Shown here one piece after another: positions 6,905-15,842 of a stretch of DNA of 64,000 bases (positions are counted from its first letter, which is position 1; each line of letters opens with the position of its first letter). The notes under the pieces are model-generated. The model was not told the origin of the DNA. It ran no database searches and saw nothing but the letters and a program-made list of their open reading frames with translations. The translations under genes were made by a program, and so were the position numbers. The stretch comes from JBGSUZ01 sp964404895 (GTDB lineage Bacteria; Bacillota; Clostridia; Peptostreptococcales; Acidaminobacteraceae): positions 620,001-684,000 of the forward strand of contig CAYOLV010000002.1 of the NCBI GenBank assembly GCA_964404895.1. The letters run 5' to 3'.

Positions 6905-8137
6905 ATGACGCAATATACCATTTACAAAGGTTTGGTAACTGTTAATCCCATCAGCAAAAAATTAGAAGCACAACTATGTGTAAACTATGTAATTAAAGAA
7001 GCCTCTGCTAATTGTTTAGGGTATGTAATTTACGATGACAGTCAGCTTGAAATTACAGGTGAACTGATTGAGTCTGTTGAATTGATCGAACATCAAGAAG
7101 TCTCGCCTTTTATTCTGGGTCAAAAGTTAATAAGGATTCAACTGTCACAAACGGTTAAAGCGGGAGCTTCTCTATCATTAAACTTTGATTATACTTTGGA
7201 CTTTAGCAACTTTAAAACTGATTTTATGAACTGTTTTGATTCAGATTATATGGAATTAGGTCTTTATACCCCTTGGTATCCTTTAAATGTGGACTTTGAA
7301 GCTTGTCTTTACGATTTAGAATTTTCTGTGCCTGAGACTCATTATGTAGTGGGTGCAACACTTTTACCCAATGGTCATTGGCGACTGTCTCAAGAAAAAA
7401 ATCCCCATTGTGGGATTGAGTTTATCATCGGCTTAAAGGGGTTTCAAAGTTTGAAGAATGATTTTGATAAACCTATCCATATGCATTGGTTTTCTGCTGA
7501 TGATGGGGCAATTGGCGAACACCTCTATACGGATGTTCTAGAAGCTGTTTCCTATTTTACAGATAAGTTTGGAGCAAGCGGCAAAGACCATTTAGATATT
7601 GCCCTAGTTCCCAGAAAAAATACAGAGTCCAGTGGTGGCTACTGCCGCCCCAACTTGATTGTGATTCCAATGGGAGAAAATCAGCACAATAACAGTCGTT
7701 ATTCTTCAGACAAGTATACCTACATTTTGGAATATATGCTCCACGAAGTCGCCCATTTATGGTGGAGCAAAGCGGACTGTCAATCCTTTGAAGACTGGTT
7801 GAATGAGTCCTTTGCGGAGTATTCTAAGTATATGGCTATCAGAAAATTATTTGGAGACGCGCGCCATGCTGAGATTTTTGAAAGACTTCAGTCAAAAGCA
7901 GAAACCATGCCCTCTCTTTGCGATGAAAACCTATCAAGTGATGAACAATTTGAAGTTATGCGCGTTAAAGGGCCAGTTGTTTTGTATGGGTTGGAGAAAA
8001 AAATTGGAAAAGAGCGAATGACTGATTTGTTAAAAGAAATACATCAGAATAAAGTGAATACAACCGAAGAAGTCATCTCCCTTATTGGAAGAAACTATAC
8101 TGATAAAACGGCTATCTTTTTTAAAAACCTATTATAG
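6905..8137 (+). CDS. M1-like (gluzincin) zinc metallopeptidase
   Basis: 410 aa, no signal peptide, probably cytoplasmic. An all-beta N-terminal half (about 1-190) precedes a catalytic domain with HEVAH at 280-284 and WLNESFAEY giving Glu301 as third zinc ligand, as in M1 aminopeptidases. The gap between the HExxH motif and Glu is 16 residues here versus 18 in classical M1 enzymes, and the usual GxMEN signature is replaced by a SSGGYCRPNLIVIP segment. Peptidase activity is therefore likely but specificity is uncertain. AAGGGA precedes the ATG. It is a single gene between the mtaB remnant and a bidirectional terminator, outside the element. Confidence 0.8.
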   Translation: MTQYTIYKGLVTVNPISKKLEAQLCVNYVIKEASANCLGYVIYDDSQLEITGELIESVELIEHQEVSPFILGQKLIRIQLSQTVKAGASLSLNFDYTLDFSNFKTDFMNCFDSDYMELGLYTPWYPLNVDFEACLYDLEFSVPETHYVVGATLLPNGHWRLSQEKNPHCGIEFIIGLKGFQSLKNDFDKPIHMHWFSADDGAIGEHLYTDVLEAVSYFTDKFGASGKDHLDIALVPRKNTESSGGYCRPNLIVIPMGENQHNNSRYSSDKYTYILEYMLHEVAHLWWSKADCQSFEDWLNESFAEYSKYMAIRKLFGDARHAEIFERLQSKAETMPSLCDENLSSDEQFEVMRVKGPVVLYGLEKKIGKERMTDLLKEIHQNKVNTTEEVISLIGRNYTDKTAIFFKNLL

Positions 8138-8160
8138 CGATAATTATTCACTATTAAAGA

Positions 8161-8205
8161 AGCCCTGTTCATATACGAAGTTTCATGTATGAACAGGGCT
8201 TTTAT
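8161..8205. terminator. Bidirectional terminator
   Basis: 13-bp perfect stem AGCCCTGTTCATA (8161-8173) / TATGAACAGGGCT (8188-8200), extended by inner pairs, followed by TTTTATC on the plus strand and A-rich sequence on the left. It lies between the converging peptidase and polyferredoxin genes. Confidence 0.85.
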
Positions 8206-8211
8206 CATTTC

Positions 8212-9942
8212 CTACTCCAACAACTTATTTAGCGCTGCCTTCACTTCCGAAAAGGATAGTCCGTTGTCTTGACAATAGGTTCTCACACTCAGGTTGGTAG
8301 CGGGCATTGGCGCCTTAATTATTTCTTCGATTTGAGTCTTGGTAATGCCTAAGTCCAAAACACCTTGGAAGGTGATTTGTCCATTGATTGCAGGTTCTTC
8401 AGAGGTGCTTGTTACGGGTGCTGTTTGACTTGCTGTAACGTTGGTTTTCGCTTCTGACGATACATTGGTTTGGGCTGCTGACGTTACATTGGTTTGGGCT
8501 GCAGTTGTTACATTGGTTTTCGCTGGAGCTGTTACATTGGTCTGGGCTGCAGCTTCTGGTGTTGATGTTACAGACACTTCCGCAGAAGTAGCCGTTTGCT
8601 CTGTAGGTGCAGCGCTTACAGGCTTTTCTTCCACCCTATAAGTGTGTTCCTGCAGATAGATTTTTTGCTCTTCAGTCAACGAAGGGTTGTTCTCTAGAAT
8701 CAAATTTACTGCTGGTTCAGGCAAATAATCATCGGCTAAAAAGATAGGCAAATTTTTGTATAGTGCTACGAAGACTTTTAGCGAGCCGTTGCCGATTTCT
8801 GTTCCCGCATCTGCATAAAGACTTTCAATATTTTTGGATTTAAAGGTATTTAGATCAGCACCTTCAGGCAATTGGAAGGCCTCTATCAATACCTCTCCCT
8901 CAATTTCATAAAGATCAGAAATTTCCTGAAGGGTATAGGAGCCGCGAATGTCTTCAGGGTCATAACTGCCGCTAGACTGACCTTCTTCAATCCGACTAGG
9001 TTGTTTTTCATTCTCCGTGGAATAGAGCCCAAGCGCCGATGTTGCAGCAATTCCGCCGAACATAAGAACCAGAATAATTAACCCAAGAACAGTGCCTTTT
9101 ACTTTTGTCTTAGCAGGTTCCGCTGCCTTCATACTCGGCATGAGTTGAACGGTATTGCCCACAGGACAGTTGTTGTCAGAAGTACAGTTCAGACAGCTGA
9201 TGCACTGATGGTCTTTAACAGCCTCTTTCGATGAAACTTCGATGTTCATTGGACACGTGTTATTGCATAGACCACAATCGATGCACGTTGCAGTTTGTCT
9301 TTTGATTTTGAATAATCTGATGGGGTTAAAGAGTCCAAGCATAGCACCGTATGGACAAGCGTATTTACACCAAGCTCTTTCAACAAACAGTGAAAGGAAT
9401 AAGGTTATGCCAAGAATGACCAAGGCTGCAATAGCGGTTTCTCCTGTCCAGAAATGGAAGAGCGCAAAATAAGGGTCGACATTTGCAAATAGCAACATGC
9501 CAGATCTTGCCGTATTGTAAAGAACCAATACCAACAACACATATCTTAAATATCTCAATACTTTATCAAGTTTTTTTGGAATCAAATGGTTATAACGATT
9601 TCCCAACATTCTTTTTCCAAGTTTACCAACCCACTCCTGAATGCTTCCAAGGGGACAAACCCAACCGCAGAATACTGGCCCGAAGAGAAGGGTTAAGGTA
9701 AACACAATGCCCATTAATACCAACGCCGATGAATGGATTTTTTGGATATAGCCTCCAGTGGTCATCAGTTGATAGAAAGTTTCAACCCCACCAAAGGGAC
9801 ATATGGCATGGACGGAGGCCGAGGCTAAAAATGGGATTGATGCTCCGTTTTCGGCCAACGTATGGTTCACTGCAATAAGACCTACCAAAACAAAGAAGAA
9901 TAGCTGTACACCTAAACGTATTTTTTGCTCTTTTGTTTTCAT
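8212..9942 (-). CDS. NapH/YccM-like membrane polyferredoxin with repeat-bearing C-terminal extension
   Basis: 576 aa. N-terminal half: TM segments near residues 10-30, 60-95, 130-150 and 170-195, with the paired motifs FCGWVCPLG and WCKYACPYG that close TM helices in NapH/CcoG-type proteins. Two [4Fe-4S] motifs follow (CIDCGLCNNTC and CISCLNC...CP at about 215-260), then a further TM near 285-305. The C-terminal 270 residues are an unusual extension: two segments resembling small helical LysM/ComEA-like modules separated by a Thr/Ala-rich linker of five 8-residue repeats (TNVT core). The protein probably passes electrons across the membrane. It is last in an operon-like row behind the two-component genes (62-nt gap), RBS GTGAGGGA. 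The partner dehydrogenase is not evident. Confidence 0.8.
   Translation of the reverse strand: MKTKEQKIRLGVQLFFFVLVGLIAVNHTLAENGASIPFLASASVHAICPFGGVETFYQLMTTGGYIQKIHSSALVLMGIVFTLTLLFGPVFCGWVCPLGSIQEWVGKLGKRMLGNRYNHLIPKKLDKVLRYLRYVLLVLVLYNTARSGMLLFANVDPYFALFHFWTGETAIAALVILGITLFLSLFVERAWCKYACPYGAMLGLFNPIRLFKIKRQTATCIDCGLCNNTCPMNIEVSSKEAVKDHQCISCLNCTSDNNCPVGNTVQLMPSMKAAEPAKTKVKGTVLGLIILVLMFGGIAATSALGLYSTENEKQPSRIEEGQSSGSYDPEDIRGSYTLQEISDLYEIEGEVLIEAFQLPEGADLNTFKSKNIESLYADAGTEIGNGSLKVFVALYKNLPIFLADDYLPEPAVNLILENNPSLTEEQKIYLQEHTYRVEEKPVSAAPTEQTATSAEVSVTSTPEAAAQTNVTAPAKTNVTTAAQTNVTSAAQTNVSSEAKTNVTASQTAPVTSTSEEPAINGQITFQGVLDLGITKTQIEEIIKAPMPATNLSVRTYCQDNGLSFSEVKAALNKLLE
8438..8557 (-). repeat. Five tandem 24-bp repeats in the polyferredoxin linker
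   Basis: Units begin at 8438, 8462, 8486, 8510 and 8534; each carries ACATTGGTTTGGGCTGC-like sequence on the plus strand and encodes [QK]TNV[TS]xxA on the minus strand. They are in frame, so copy-number change would alter linker length without frameshift. Confidence 0.9.
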
Positions 9943-10004
9943 AAAATTCCCTCACTTTGTCTTTACTTTATTTGAGTTCATTCTACTGCCAAGTTATGAA
10001 GAAC

Positions 10005-11369
10005 TCATGAAGGAGATGTGAAGTGAATGCGAATTTTTGTGCCCTTCCCAAAGACGCTGGTAGCTTCTATTTGTCCGCCGTGGGCATGAACCAATCGTTT
10101 TACAATGGCTAGGCCTATACCGGCCCCACCCGTTTCTCGACTTCTAGACGGGTCAGCACGGTAAAATCTTTGAAAAATAAAGGGAATATTCTTTTCTTCT
10201 ATTCCAATACCTGTGTCTTCAACCTCTAAAATTAAATGTTTCCCTTCCACAAAGAGTCTGACACTGGTAGAACCTTTATCCGTATATTTAAGGCTATTGG
10301 TCAACAAATTGACGAGAATCTGTTTATAGCGTTCTGGGTCTAGTTTCCAGTTAAGTTGTGACTCCGCCTCCCAGTTCAACAGGAGCCCTTTGGATTCAAA
10401 GACAGGTTGAAAATCTTCGGTGATTTCTTCGGTAAGGCGCGAGACATTCACAGACTGTAATTTAAGAACGTAAAGATCGTTTTCCACCATCGTCAGCTCG
10501 CTTAAGTCATCAATTAATTTGGTCAGCCTTAGAATTTCACCATTGAGTCTTTCATAGCGCTCAGGCGTTGCCTCTAAAACCCCATCTGAGAGGCCTTCAA
10601 GCTGACTTCTGAGTACAGCGAGAGGACTTCTAAGCTCATGTGCGATGTCGGTGGTGAGCCGTTTTCTGAGTCCCTCTTGTTGATCCATTTGAAAAGCCAG
10701 ATTCTCTATCGCCATAGCTAAATCGTCTAGTTCAAGGGTTCCGCTTTTGTCAATGGTCACAAGGTGATAGTCCCCCCTGTGAATTTTTTCTGTGGCACTG
10801 TGAATTTGAAGAATGGGGCGTGACAGCCTATCAGACAGCCATTTGCTGAAATACCAAACGGTGGGTACGGCAATGATTAAAATAATCAAATAGACTAAAT
10901 TTACGCCTGCGAGAAATCCAATATCTTCCCGATTAATCAGCCAACCTTTTTGCTGACCGATTTGGCAGATGATATATTTCTCATTAACGTTAACTTTGTA
11001 TTCTGTATACATCATATCCGAAGGTTCTAAAATTTCCTTTTGTCTAGACAACAAAGGCCGCTTATTGCCATTGCCACCTATAGTAGAGTCAAAAATCACA
11101 GACTCGGAACTTTCTTTTATGAGCAAGTGGACGCTACTTTGATTGGCGGTTTGTCTTAGCAAAGTGGTTTCTGCTGCTTCTAGGTTTCCATCTGAAAAAG
11201 CCTCATGGACTGCTTCTAATACCAACTCGACTTCATTGGCTCTTATTTGGGCAATGTACTGGCTGAACATCCAAGTGAAGCCTAGATTGGTCAACAAAAA
11301 TACGGCTAGAATGACTAAAACGGCGCTGCGAATGAGCGCTTTTCGTATAACCGACTGTATACTCTTCAT
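10005..11369 (-). CDS. Sensor histidine kinase (PhoR/ResE class)
   Basis: 454 aa. TM1 at about 12-32, an extracytoplasmic sensor region to about 155, TM2 at about 155-178, HAMP, then HisKA with the H-box TTDIAHELRSPL and HATPase_c with N, G1 (VEDTGIGIEEKNIPFIFQRF) and G2 (GGAGIGLAIVKRLV) boxes. All catalytic motifs appear intact. Its ATG overlaps the regulator stop by 4 nt (TTATGA), so the pair is translationally coupled. The stimulus is unknown. Neighbours on both sides are iron-sulfur redox proteins and, beyond them, the pst genes, so a redox or phosphate signal is possible. Confidence 0.9.
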   Translation of the reverse strand: MKSIQSVIRKALIRSAVLVILAVFLLTNLGFTWMFSQYIAQIRANEVELVLEAVHEAFSDGNLEAAETTLLRQTANQSSVHLLIKESSESVIFDSTIGGNGNKRPLLSRQKEILEPSDMMYTEYKVNVNEKYIICQIGQQKGWLINREDIGFLAGVNLVYLIILIIAVPTVWYFSKWLSDRLSRPILQIHSATEKIHRGDYHLVTIDKSGTLELDDLAMAIENLAFQMDQQEGLRKRLTTDIAHELRSPLAVLRSQLEGLSDGVLEATPERYERLNGEILRLTKLIDDLSELTMVENDLYVLKLQSVNVSRLTEEITEDFQPVFESKGLLLNWEAESQLNWKLDPERYKQILVNLLTNSLKYTDKGSTSVRLFVEGKHLILEVEDTGIGIEEKNIPFIFQRFYRADPSRSRETGGAGIGLAIVKRLVHAHGGQIEATSVFGKGTKIRIHFTSPS

Positions 11370-12064
11370 AAGTCCCGCACCCCTTTAAATTTATAGCCTA
11401 CACCAAAGACTGTGACGATCCACAGAGGGTCTTTTAGGTCTTCCTCTATCTTCTTGCGGATATTTTTAATATGGACGTCTATGGTGCGGTCATAGCCCAT
11501 GTAGTCTGCTCCAAAAGCAAATTCAATCAGCTGTTCTCTCGTAAAGGTACGGTCTGTGTTTTCTGCCATGATCAGCAGCAAATCGTATTCATTTTTAGTC
11601 AGTTCAACAACCTGCTCATCTACTTTGACCACCCGCTCCGTTTGATCAATTTGCAGTTTGCCTTGATTGTATTTTAAGAGCCGCCGCTCAATTTTGGAAG
11701 ATTGGTAGACTCGCCTGATAATGCCGTGAATTCTAATCATCAACTCCTTCGGACTGAAGGGTTTTAAAAGATAGTCGTCAGCTCCTAGCTCAAGGCCTTT
11801 AATCCGATCCTCTTCTTCCTTCTTGGCGGTCAGCATGAGAATGGGGACCTGAGAAGTCTCTCTGATTTTTTCACAAATTTCTTCCCCAGAGATGTCTGGC
11901 AGCATTAAATCTAATACGATAAAATCGATGGGCGCTTGATTGAAAATTAAAAGACCTTGCTTCCCCGTTGTTGCGGTATAGACTTCAAAGCCTTCTTTCA
12001 ATAAGTAGGCCTGAACCACTTCTAAAATGCCGAACTCATCATCTATGACTAGAATTTTATACAC
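11366..12064 (-). CDS. OmpR/PhoB-family response regulator
   Basis: 232 aa with the start used here. Receiver domain: acidic pair IDDE, phospho-acceptor Asp in DFIVLDLMLPDISG, conserved Thr (MLTA) and Lys (LLKPFSP). C-terminal winged helix with VELTKNEYDLL, RTIDVHIKNIRKKI and VFGVGYKF. The longest frame starts at GTG 12076, which overlaps the upstream stop by one base but has no ribosome site. GTG 12064 is preceded by GGTGAT, a perfect anti-SD match, so it is preferred. It works with the kinase encoded immediately downstream. A PhoP/PhoB role towards the Pho-box-like repeats at 17977 is possible but unproven. Confidence 0.9.
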   Translation of the reverse strand: MYKILVIDDEFGILEVVQAYLLKEGFEVYTATTGKQGLLIFNQAPIDFIVLDLMLPDISGEEICEKIRETSQVPILMLTAKKEEEDRIKGLELGADDYLLKPFSPKELMIRIHGIIRRVYQSSKIERRLLKYNQGKLQIDQTERVVKVDEQVVELTKNEYDLLLIMAENTDRTFTREQLIEFAFGADYMGYDRTIDVHIKNIRKKIEEDLKDPLWIVTVFGVGYKFKGVRDL

Positions 12065-12075
12065 TTTATCACCCA

Positions 12076-13308
12076 CTATTTTTTCTTTGATATCACATAC
12101 TGATGCATCATTTCAGCCACTTCTTTAGAGTATTTCGCAGCTTCAACTACAGTTTTGGCACCAGTTACCACATCCCCTGAGGCAAAAACACCTTCCCGAG
12201 TGGTTTTCCCATCCTCATCTGTAATGACCAGCCCCGCTGCATCTATTTCAATCCCTTTGCTACTTGAAACAATATTTGCTTTTGGCCCTTGGCTGATGGC
12301 AATAATCACTGAATCTCCAGGGAATAAAGTTTCCGAATCCTCAATTTCTCTCGTCTTTCCTGAGCCCTCTTCAACCTCAACCACTCTATAGATTACACCT
12401 TCACGAGTGATTTCCGCAGGTGATTTGTAGTATTCAAATTTGACCCCGTCAATTTTCGCATATTCCACTTCATAAGTTCTGGCAGGCATATCCGCCTCGC
12501 CTCTTCTCGCCATAATGGTAACCGCTTTTACGCCTTTTCTAAGAGCCGTTCTGGCTACGTCCATAGCCACATTTCCAGCTCCAATAACGGTCAACCTTTC
12601 CCCTAAGTCATATACCTCTGGGTTTTTCAGGTAATCAATGGCATAGTGGACATGACCTAAGCTCTCACCTTTTATACCTATCTTTTTAGGATTCCAAACC
12701 CCCGTCCCAATAAATAGTGCATCAAAGCCGTCTCTGAACAAGTCTTCAACCGTTATGACTGGGCCAATAACAATATTAGGCCGAATGACCACACCCAACT
12801 CTACCAACTTGTTTTTGAGCCGATCTAAAATCTCTTTAGGCAGCCTAAACTCAGGTATGCCATATCTTAAAACCCCACCAATTTTGTCGTGTCCCTCAAA
12901 AATAGTAATATGATAACCCTTTAGTGCCAGCATGAAGGCGATGGTGATGCCTGCTGGCCCAGAGCCTATAATGCCAATATTGCCACTGGCTTCATGTCCT
13001 GCTTTTAAAGGCAGCAAATCTAGGCTGTAATCAGAAATATAGTGTTCAATGTCGCTGATATGAACAGGGTTTCCCTTGTTTGCCAATACGCAATGGCCTT
13101 CACACTGCTTTTCATGAGGGCATACTAAACTACAGACCACGGACAAAGGGTTATTGTAAAATAACATTTCTCCAGCCTCAGCTATTTGACTGTCTAATAG
13201 CATTTTTATCATTTCTGGTATTTCAGTGCCTATTGGGCAGCCTTCTTTGCATTTAGGGTTTTTACACTTAAGACAGCGCTTTGCTTCATCTACGATATGT
13301 CTGCTCAT
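12076..13308 (-). CDS. NAD(P)/FAD oxidoreductase, GltD/NfnB-like
   Basis: 410 aa. N-terminal Cys clusters (RCLKCKNPKCKEGCPIG, then CSLVCPHEKQCEGHC) bind Fe-S centres as in glutamate synthase small subunit and NfnB/SudA. A GSGPAGITIA dinucleotide fold (FAD, about 113) and a second Rossmann motif GAGNVAMDVA (NADP(H), about 238) follow, and it ends with the FASGDVVTGAKTVVEAA motif. It is shorter than typical GltD (~470 aa) and no GltB or NfnA partner is adjacent. It therefore probably acts as a ferredoxin-linked NAD(P)H oxidoreductase. It lies first in a row with the two-component system, its stop codon sharing a base with the longest regulator frame; RBS GAGGT. Confidence 0.85.
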   Translation of the reverse strand: MSRHIVDEAKRCLKCKNPKCKEGCPIGTEIPEMIKMLLDSQIAEAGEMLFYNNPLSVVCSLVCPHEKQCEGHCVLANKGNPVHISDIEHYISDYSLDLLPLKAGHEASGNIGIIGSGPAGITIAFMLALKGYHITIFEGHDKIGGVLRYGIPEFRLPKEILDRLKNKLVELGVVIRPNIVIGPVITVEDLFRDGFDALFIGTGVWNPKKIGIKGESLGHVHYAIDYLKNPEVYDLGERLTVIGAGNVAMDVARTALRKGVKAVTIMARRGEADMPARTYEVEYAKIDGVKFEYYKSPAEITREGVIYRVVEVEEGSGKTREIEDSETLFPGDSVIIAISQGPKANIVSSSKGIEIDAAGLVITDEDGKTTREGVFASGDVVTGAKTVVEAAKYSKEVAEMMHQYVISKKK

Positions 13309-13463
13309 TTTTATACCTCTTTCTATAATTTCATCATTTATTAAAATCTACAATATTTAAGTTTAAGGAGAGGGGGCACTATTATACAATATCATATATG
13401 ACAAATAAGAAAGCCGTCAACAACAGTTATATAAATAACAAATATAGAAATCAAAACAAGTTG

Positions 13464-13499
13464 TGCTATACTGCTATTATCAACCCCTCCCCAGAGGGG
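13464..13499 (+). promoter_or_regulatory. Extended -10 promoter and leader hairpin of the small NapH-like gene
   Basis: TGCTATACT (13464-13472) is an extended -10 element without a clear -35. CCCCTC (13484-13489) pairs with GAGGGG (13494-13499) immediately before the AGGAGG ribosome site (13507-13512). The hairpin would sit at the very 5' end of the transcript. Confidence 0.45.
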
Positions 13500-13515
13500 A
13501 TACTCAGGAGGTTCT

Positions 13516-14001
13516 ATGAATTCATTACCAAAGTACAGAAAACCCATTCAAATTCTATTGGCAGGTCTAGTCTTCTATGTGATCGCCAAATACAGCTCAG
13601 GTCTTGCTATTGTATTTGGCGTTTCCATTATTCTAGGTGCTATTTTAGGGAAAACATTCTGCAAATGGATGTGCCCTGTAGGACTTATTATGGAATTCAT
13701 GACCCGTGGCATGAACGAAGATCAGGAGAGACTTCATATGTACAACTACTATAAAGTTGGCTGTCCCATTTCGTGGGTGCAAGGTCTCCTTAATAAGTAT
13801 TCACTCTTTAAAATCCGTCGAAACACAAAAACCTGCATTTCTTGCGGTCTTTGCGACAAAGCCTGCTATATTTCAACTTTGAACGCCAATATGAGTCTGT
13901 ACAAAAAGGACAAGCAGACACCTGCCTCTGCATTTAACTGTTCCAAATGCATGGCTTGTGTTTCCGCTTGTCCTAATCAAAGTCTTCGAGTTTCCAAATA
14001 A
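13516..14001 (+). CDS. Small NapH-like 4Fe-4S membrane protein
   Basis: 161 aa. Two hydrophobic segments (about 12-30 and 33-50), then FCKWMCPVG, the NapH-type Cys-x3-Cys-Pro motif, then two [4Fe-4S] motifs CISCGLCDKAC (about 110-120) and CSKCMACVSACP (about 145-156). It looks like half of a NapH/CcoG polyferredoxin, with only one of the two membrane CxxxCP motifs. It is divergent from the oxidoreductase gene and converges on pstA. It probably works with the neighbouring redox proteins, but no substrate is evident. RBS CAGGAGG fixes the ATG. A longer overlapping frame from 13398 is a shadow. Confidence 0.82.
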   Translation: MNSLPKYRKPIQILLAGLVFYVIAKYSSGLAIVFGVSIILGAILGKTFCKWMCPVGLIMEFMTRGMNEDQERLHMYNYYKVGCPISWVQGLLNKYSLFKIRRNTKTCISCGLCDKACYISTLNANMSLYKKDKQTPASAFNCSKCMACVSACPNQSLRVSK

Positions 14002-14036
14002 CAAAATAATAAAAGGTGTCTGCAGGTAGGTTAAAC

Positions 14037-14918
14037 TCATCGCTGACGAAAATGCCTAATCATCAGTGGCAACCGCAGTGCAATATTGAGCCCCAGCATG
14101 ACCAATACCAGCACCGCCGCTGAACGATCCGCAATTTCTCTGGCGTCTGAAACAATGGCCTCTGCTTGGACGTACCATAAATGTACTGCCAATGTGCCAC
14201 CTGGCGAAAAGAGATTAAAGTCCCACAACGCGCCGCTGTTACCCGTTCCCGCTGTCAAAATAATCACCGCCGACTCTCCAAAGGCTCTGCCTGCAGCTAG
14301 CCCAATCCCCGTAATAATACTGGCCATTGCAGCGGGTAAGACCACTTGAGAGATTGTCTGAAATTTAGTCGCTCCAAGTGCTAGGGAAGCTTCCCTCACT
14401 TCTTCTGATACGCCGCGAATCCCTTCTTCCGTGACTCGGGTAATTGTGGGCAGGTTCAGCATCGCCAAAGTTACGCCAGCGCCTAAGATAGTCAATCCTA
14501 TTTGAAAGTAATCTACAAAAATAGCCATTCCAAAGAGGCCAAAAACGATGGAAGGTACTGAAGCTAAGGCCTCCACGCTCATTTTGATAAGCCGAGTCAG
14601 GCGATTGTCTGGTGCATACTCTGCTAAACAAATACCTGCTCCCACACCTAGAGGAATTGAAATGATTAAAGATAATAATAGAACATAAAAAGAGTTGAAC
14701 AAGAGAGGCCCAATACCGCCGCCTGCATCTAAATCATTAGGCAGTCCTGTTAAAAAGCCCCAATTTAGATTTTTAAGCCCTTTGCTCAAAATGACGTAAA
14801 ATAACCATGCAATCACAGCAAATACTAAAATCGCTACGCCCCAGTACAGGGCTGTGCCAATACGATCTCTTATACTGGCTTTTTTAACGGCCAAATGTGC
14901 TTGTTGAGGATCAATCAT
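14037..14918 (-). CDS. pstA: Phosphate ABC transporter permease PstA
   Basis: 293 aa with six TM segments. The BPD permease EAA motif is visible (EVREASLALGATKFQTISQVVLP), as is the PstA-typical GIGLAAGRAFGESAVIILTAG. The ATG at 14918 overlaps the pstC stop (ATGA) and has GGGGGG upstream; the longer TTG frame is less likely. Normally pstB and phoU follow; here the gene is followed after 35 bp by the converging NapH-like gene, so the ATPase is missing from this operon. Regulation by phosphate limitation is expected from the Pho-box-like repeats upstream of the operon. Confidence 0.93.
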   Translation of the reverse strand: MIDPQQAHLAVKKASIRDRIGTALYWGVAILVFAVIAWLFYVILSKGLKNLNWGFLTGLPNDLDAGGGIGPLLFNSFYVLLLSLIISIPLGVGAGICLAEYAPDNRLTRLIKMSVEALASVPSIVFGLFGMAIFVDYFQIGLTILGAGVTLAMLNLPTITRVTEEGIRGVSEEVREASLALGATKFQTISQVVLPAAMASIITGIGLAAGRAFGESAVIILTAGTGNSGALWDFNLFSPGGTLAVHLWYVQAEAIVSDAREIADRSAAVLVLVMLGLNIALRLPLMIRHFRQR

Positions 14919-15835
14919 GACTGTTTTTCCCCCCTTCTTAGCCAATTAATCATGAATATCAGGAGTAGTGAAATCATTAACAATAAAAATGCCATCATAT
15001 AAAGAGCGTAGTTCCAAGTGGAGTCAAAAGGCACGTTCATAATCTGGGAAACGATATTGCTGGTCAAAACCGCAGTTGGCGTAAACAATCCATCTGGCAG
15101 CTGTGCCACATTGCCAATGACCATGATGACGGCCATGGTTTCCCCAAGCGCTCTTGCCATACCCAGTACCACACCTGTAATAATGCCATTTCTCGCCGCT
15201 GGAATTAAAATCGTCCAAACCATTCTTGTTTTAGTAGCGCCCAGCGCGTAACCCGCCTCCATATAAGCGCTAGGTAAGGCGGACAAAGCGTCGTCACTGA
15301 TCCTAGCTATGGTTGGCAGAACCATAAAGGCTAACACGATGGCAGCCACCAATAGTCCGTCACCCATAAGTTCTCCCGTCAACTGGCGGATCAGGGGAAT
15401 TAAAACCGTTAAGCCAATATAGCCGTATACGACGGATGGAATCCCTACGAGGGTGTCTAAAACAGGTCGTGTATATTTTCTGAGCCACGGCGGGCAAATA
15501 ACCGCGTTAAACACTGCCATGGCTAGGCTGACAGGTATGGAAATTAGCAGTGAGAGCCCTGTCAACATAAAGGTTCCTAAAATCAAACTGGCTGCGCCGT
15601 AAAGTTCTTCTTCAGGCACCCATTTTAAAGAGAAGAAAAATTCCTGAGGTGTAACAGATTTGAAAACCAATAGCCCCGTCTTCCCTACAAATACAATGAG
15701 CATCATTAAAGTAATTAACAGCAGAATAGCGGCTGACCAACAGGCAAGTCGAAAGCCGCTATCTAAAATGCTGTTCTTTAGCTTTAATGAGGGCGAAGTG
15801 GCCTTTTGAGTAATATTTACTGTTTGCTCGCCCAT
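14915..15835 (-). CDS. pstC: Phosphate ABC transporter permease PstC
   Basis: 306 aa with six TM segments. Motifs typical of PstC: KWVPEEELYGAASLILGTF near the first periplasmic loop, GIPSVVYGYIGL, and the EAA loop AGYALGATKTRMVWTILIPAA followed by GMARALGETMAV. It pairs with PstA to form the membrane channel for phosphate. It begins 7 nt after the pstS stop and overlaps pstA by 4 nt, so the three are one transcription unit. Confidence 0.94.
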   Translation of the reverse strand: MGEQTVNITQKATSPSLKLKNSILDSGFRLACWSAAILLLITLMMLIVFVGKTGLLVFKSVTPQEFFFSLKWVPEEELYGAASLILGTFMLTGLSLLISIPVSLAMAVFNAVICPPWLRKYTRPVLDTLVGIPSVVYGYIGLTVLIPLIRQLTGELMGDGLLVAAIVLAFMVLPTIARISDDALSALPSAYMEAGYALGATKTRMVWTILIPAARNGIITGVVLGMARALGETMAVIMVIGNVAQLPDGLFTPTAVLTSNIVSQIMNVPFDSTWNYALYMMAFLLLMISLLLIFMINWLRRGEKQS

Positions 15836-15842
15836 ATTCAGC

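Noticed and set aside
8438..8557. Tandem repeats considered as a CRISPR array
   Set aside because: The 24-bp units are contiguous without spacers and in frame within a coding sequence.
10005..10021. 72-aa plus-strand frame 9803-10021 and other short antisense frames
   Set aside because: All are shadows of well-supported minus-strand genes and lack ribosome sites.
13398..13754. 118-aa plus-strand frame overlapping the small NapH-like gene
   Set aside because: It runs through the promoter and ribosome site of the real gene in another frame and shows no domain; the NapH-like frame has clear Cys motifs.
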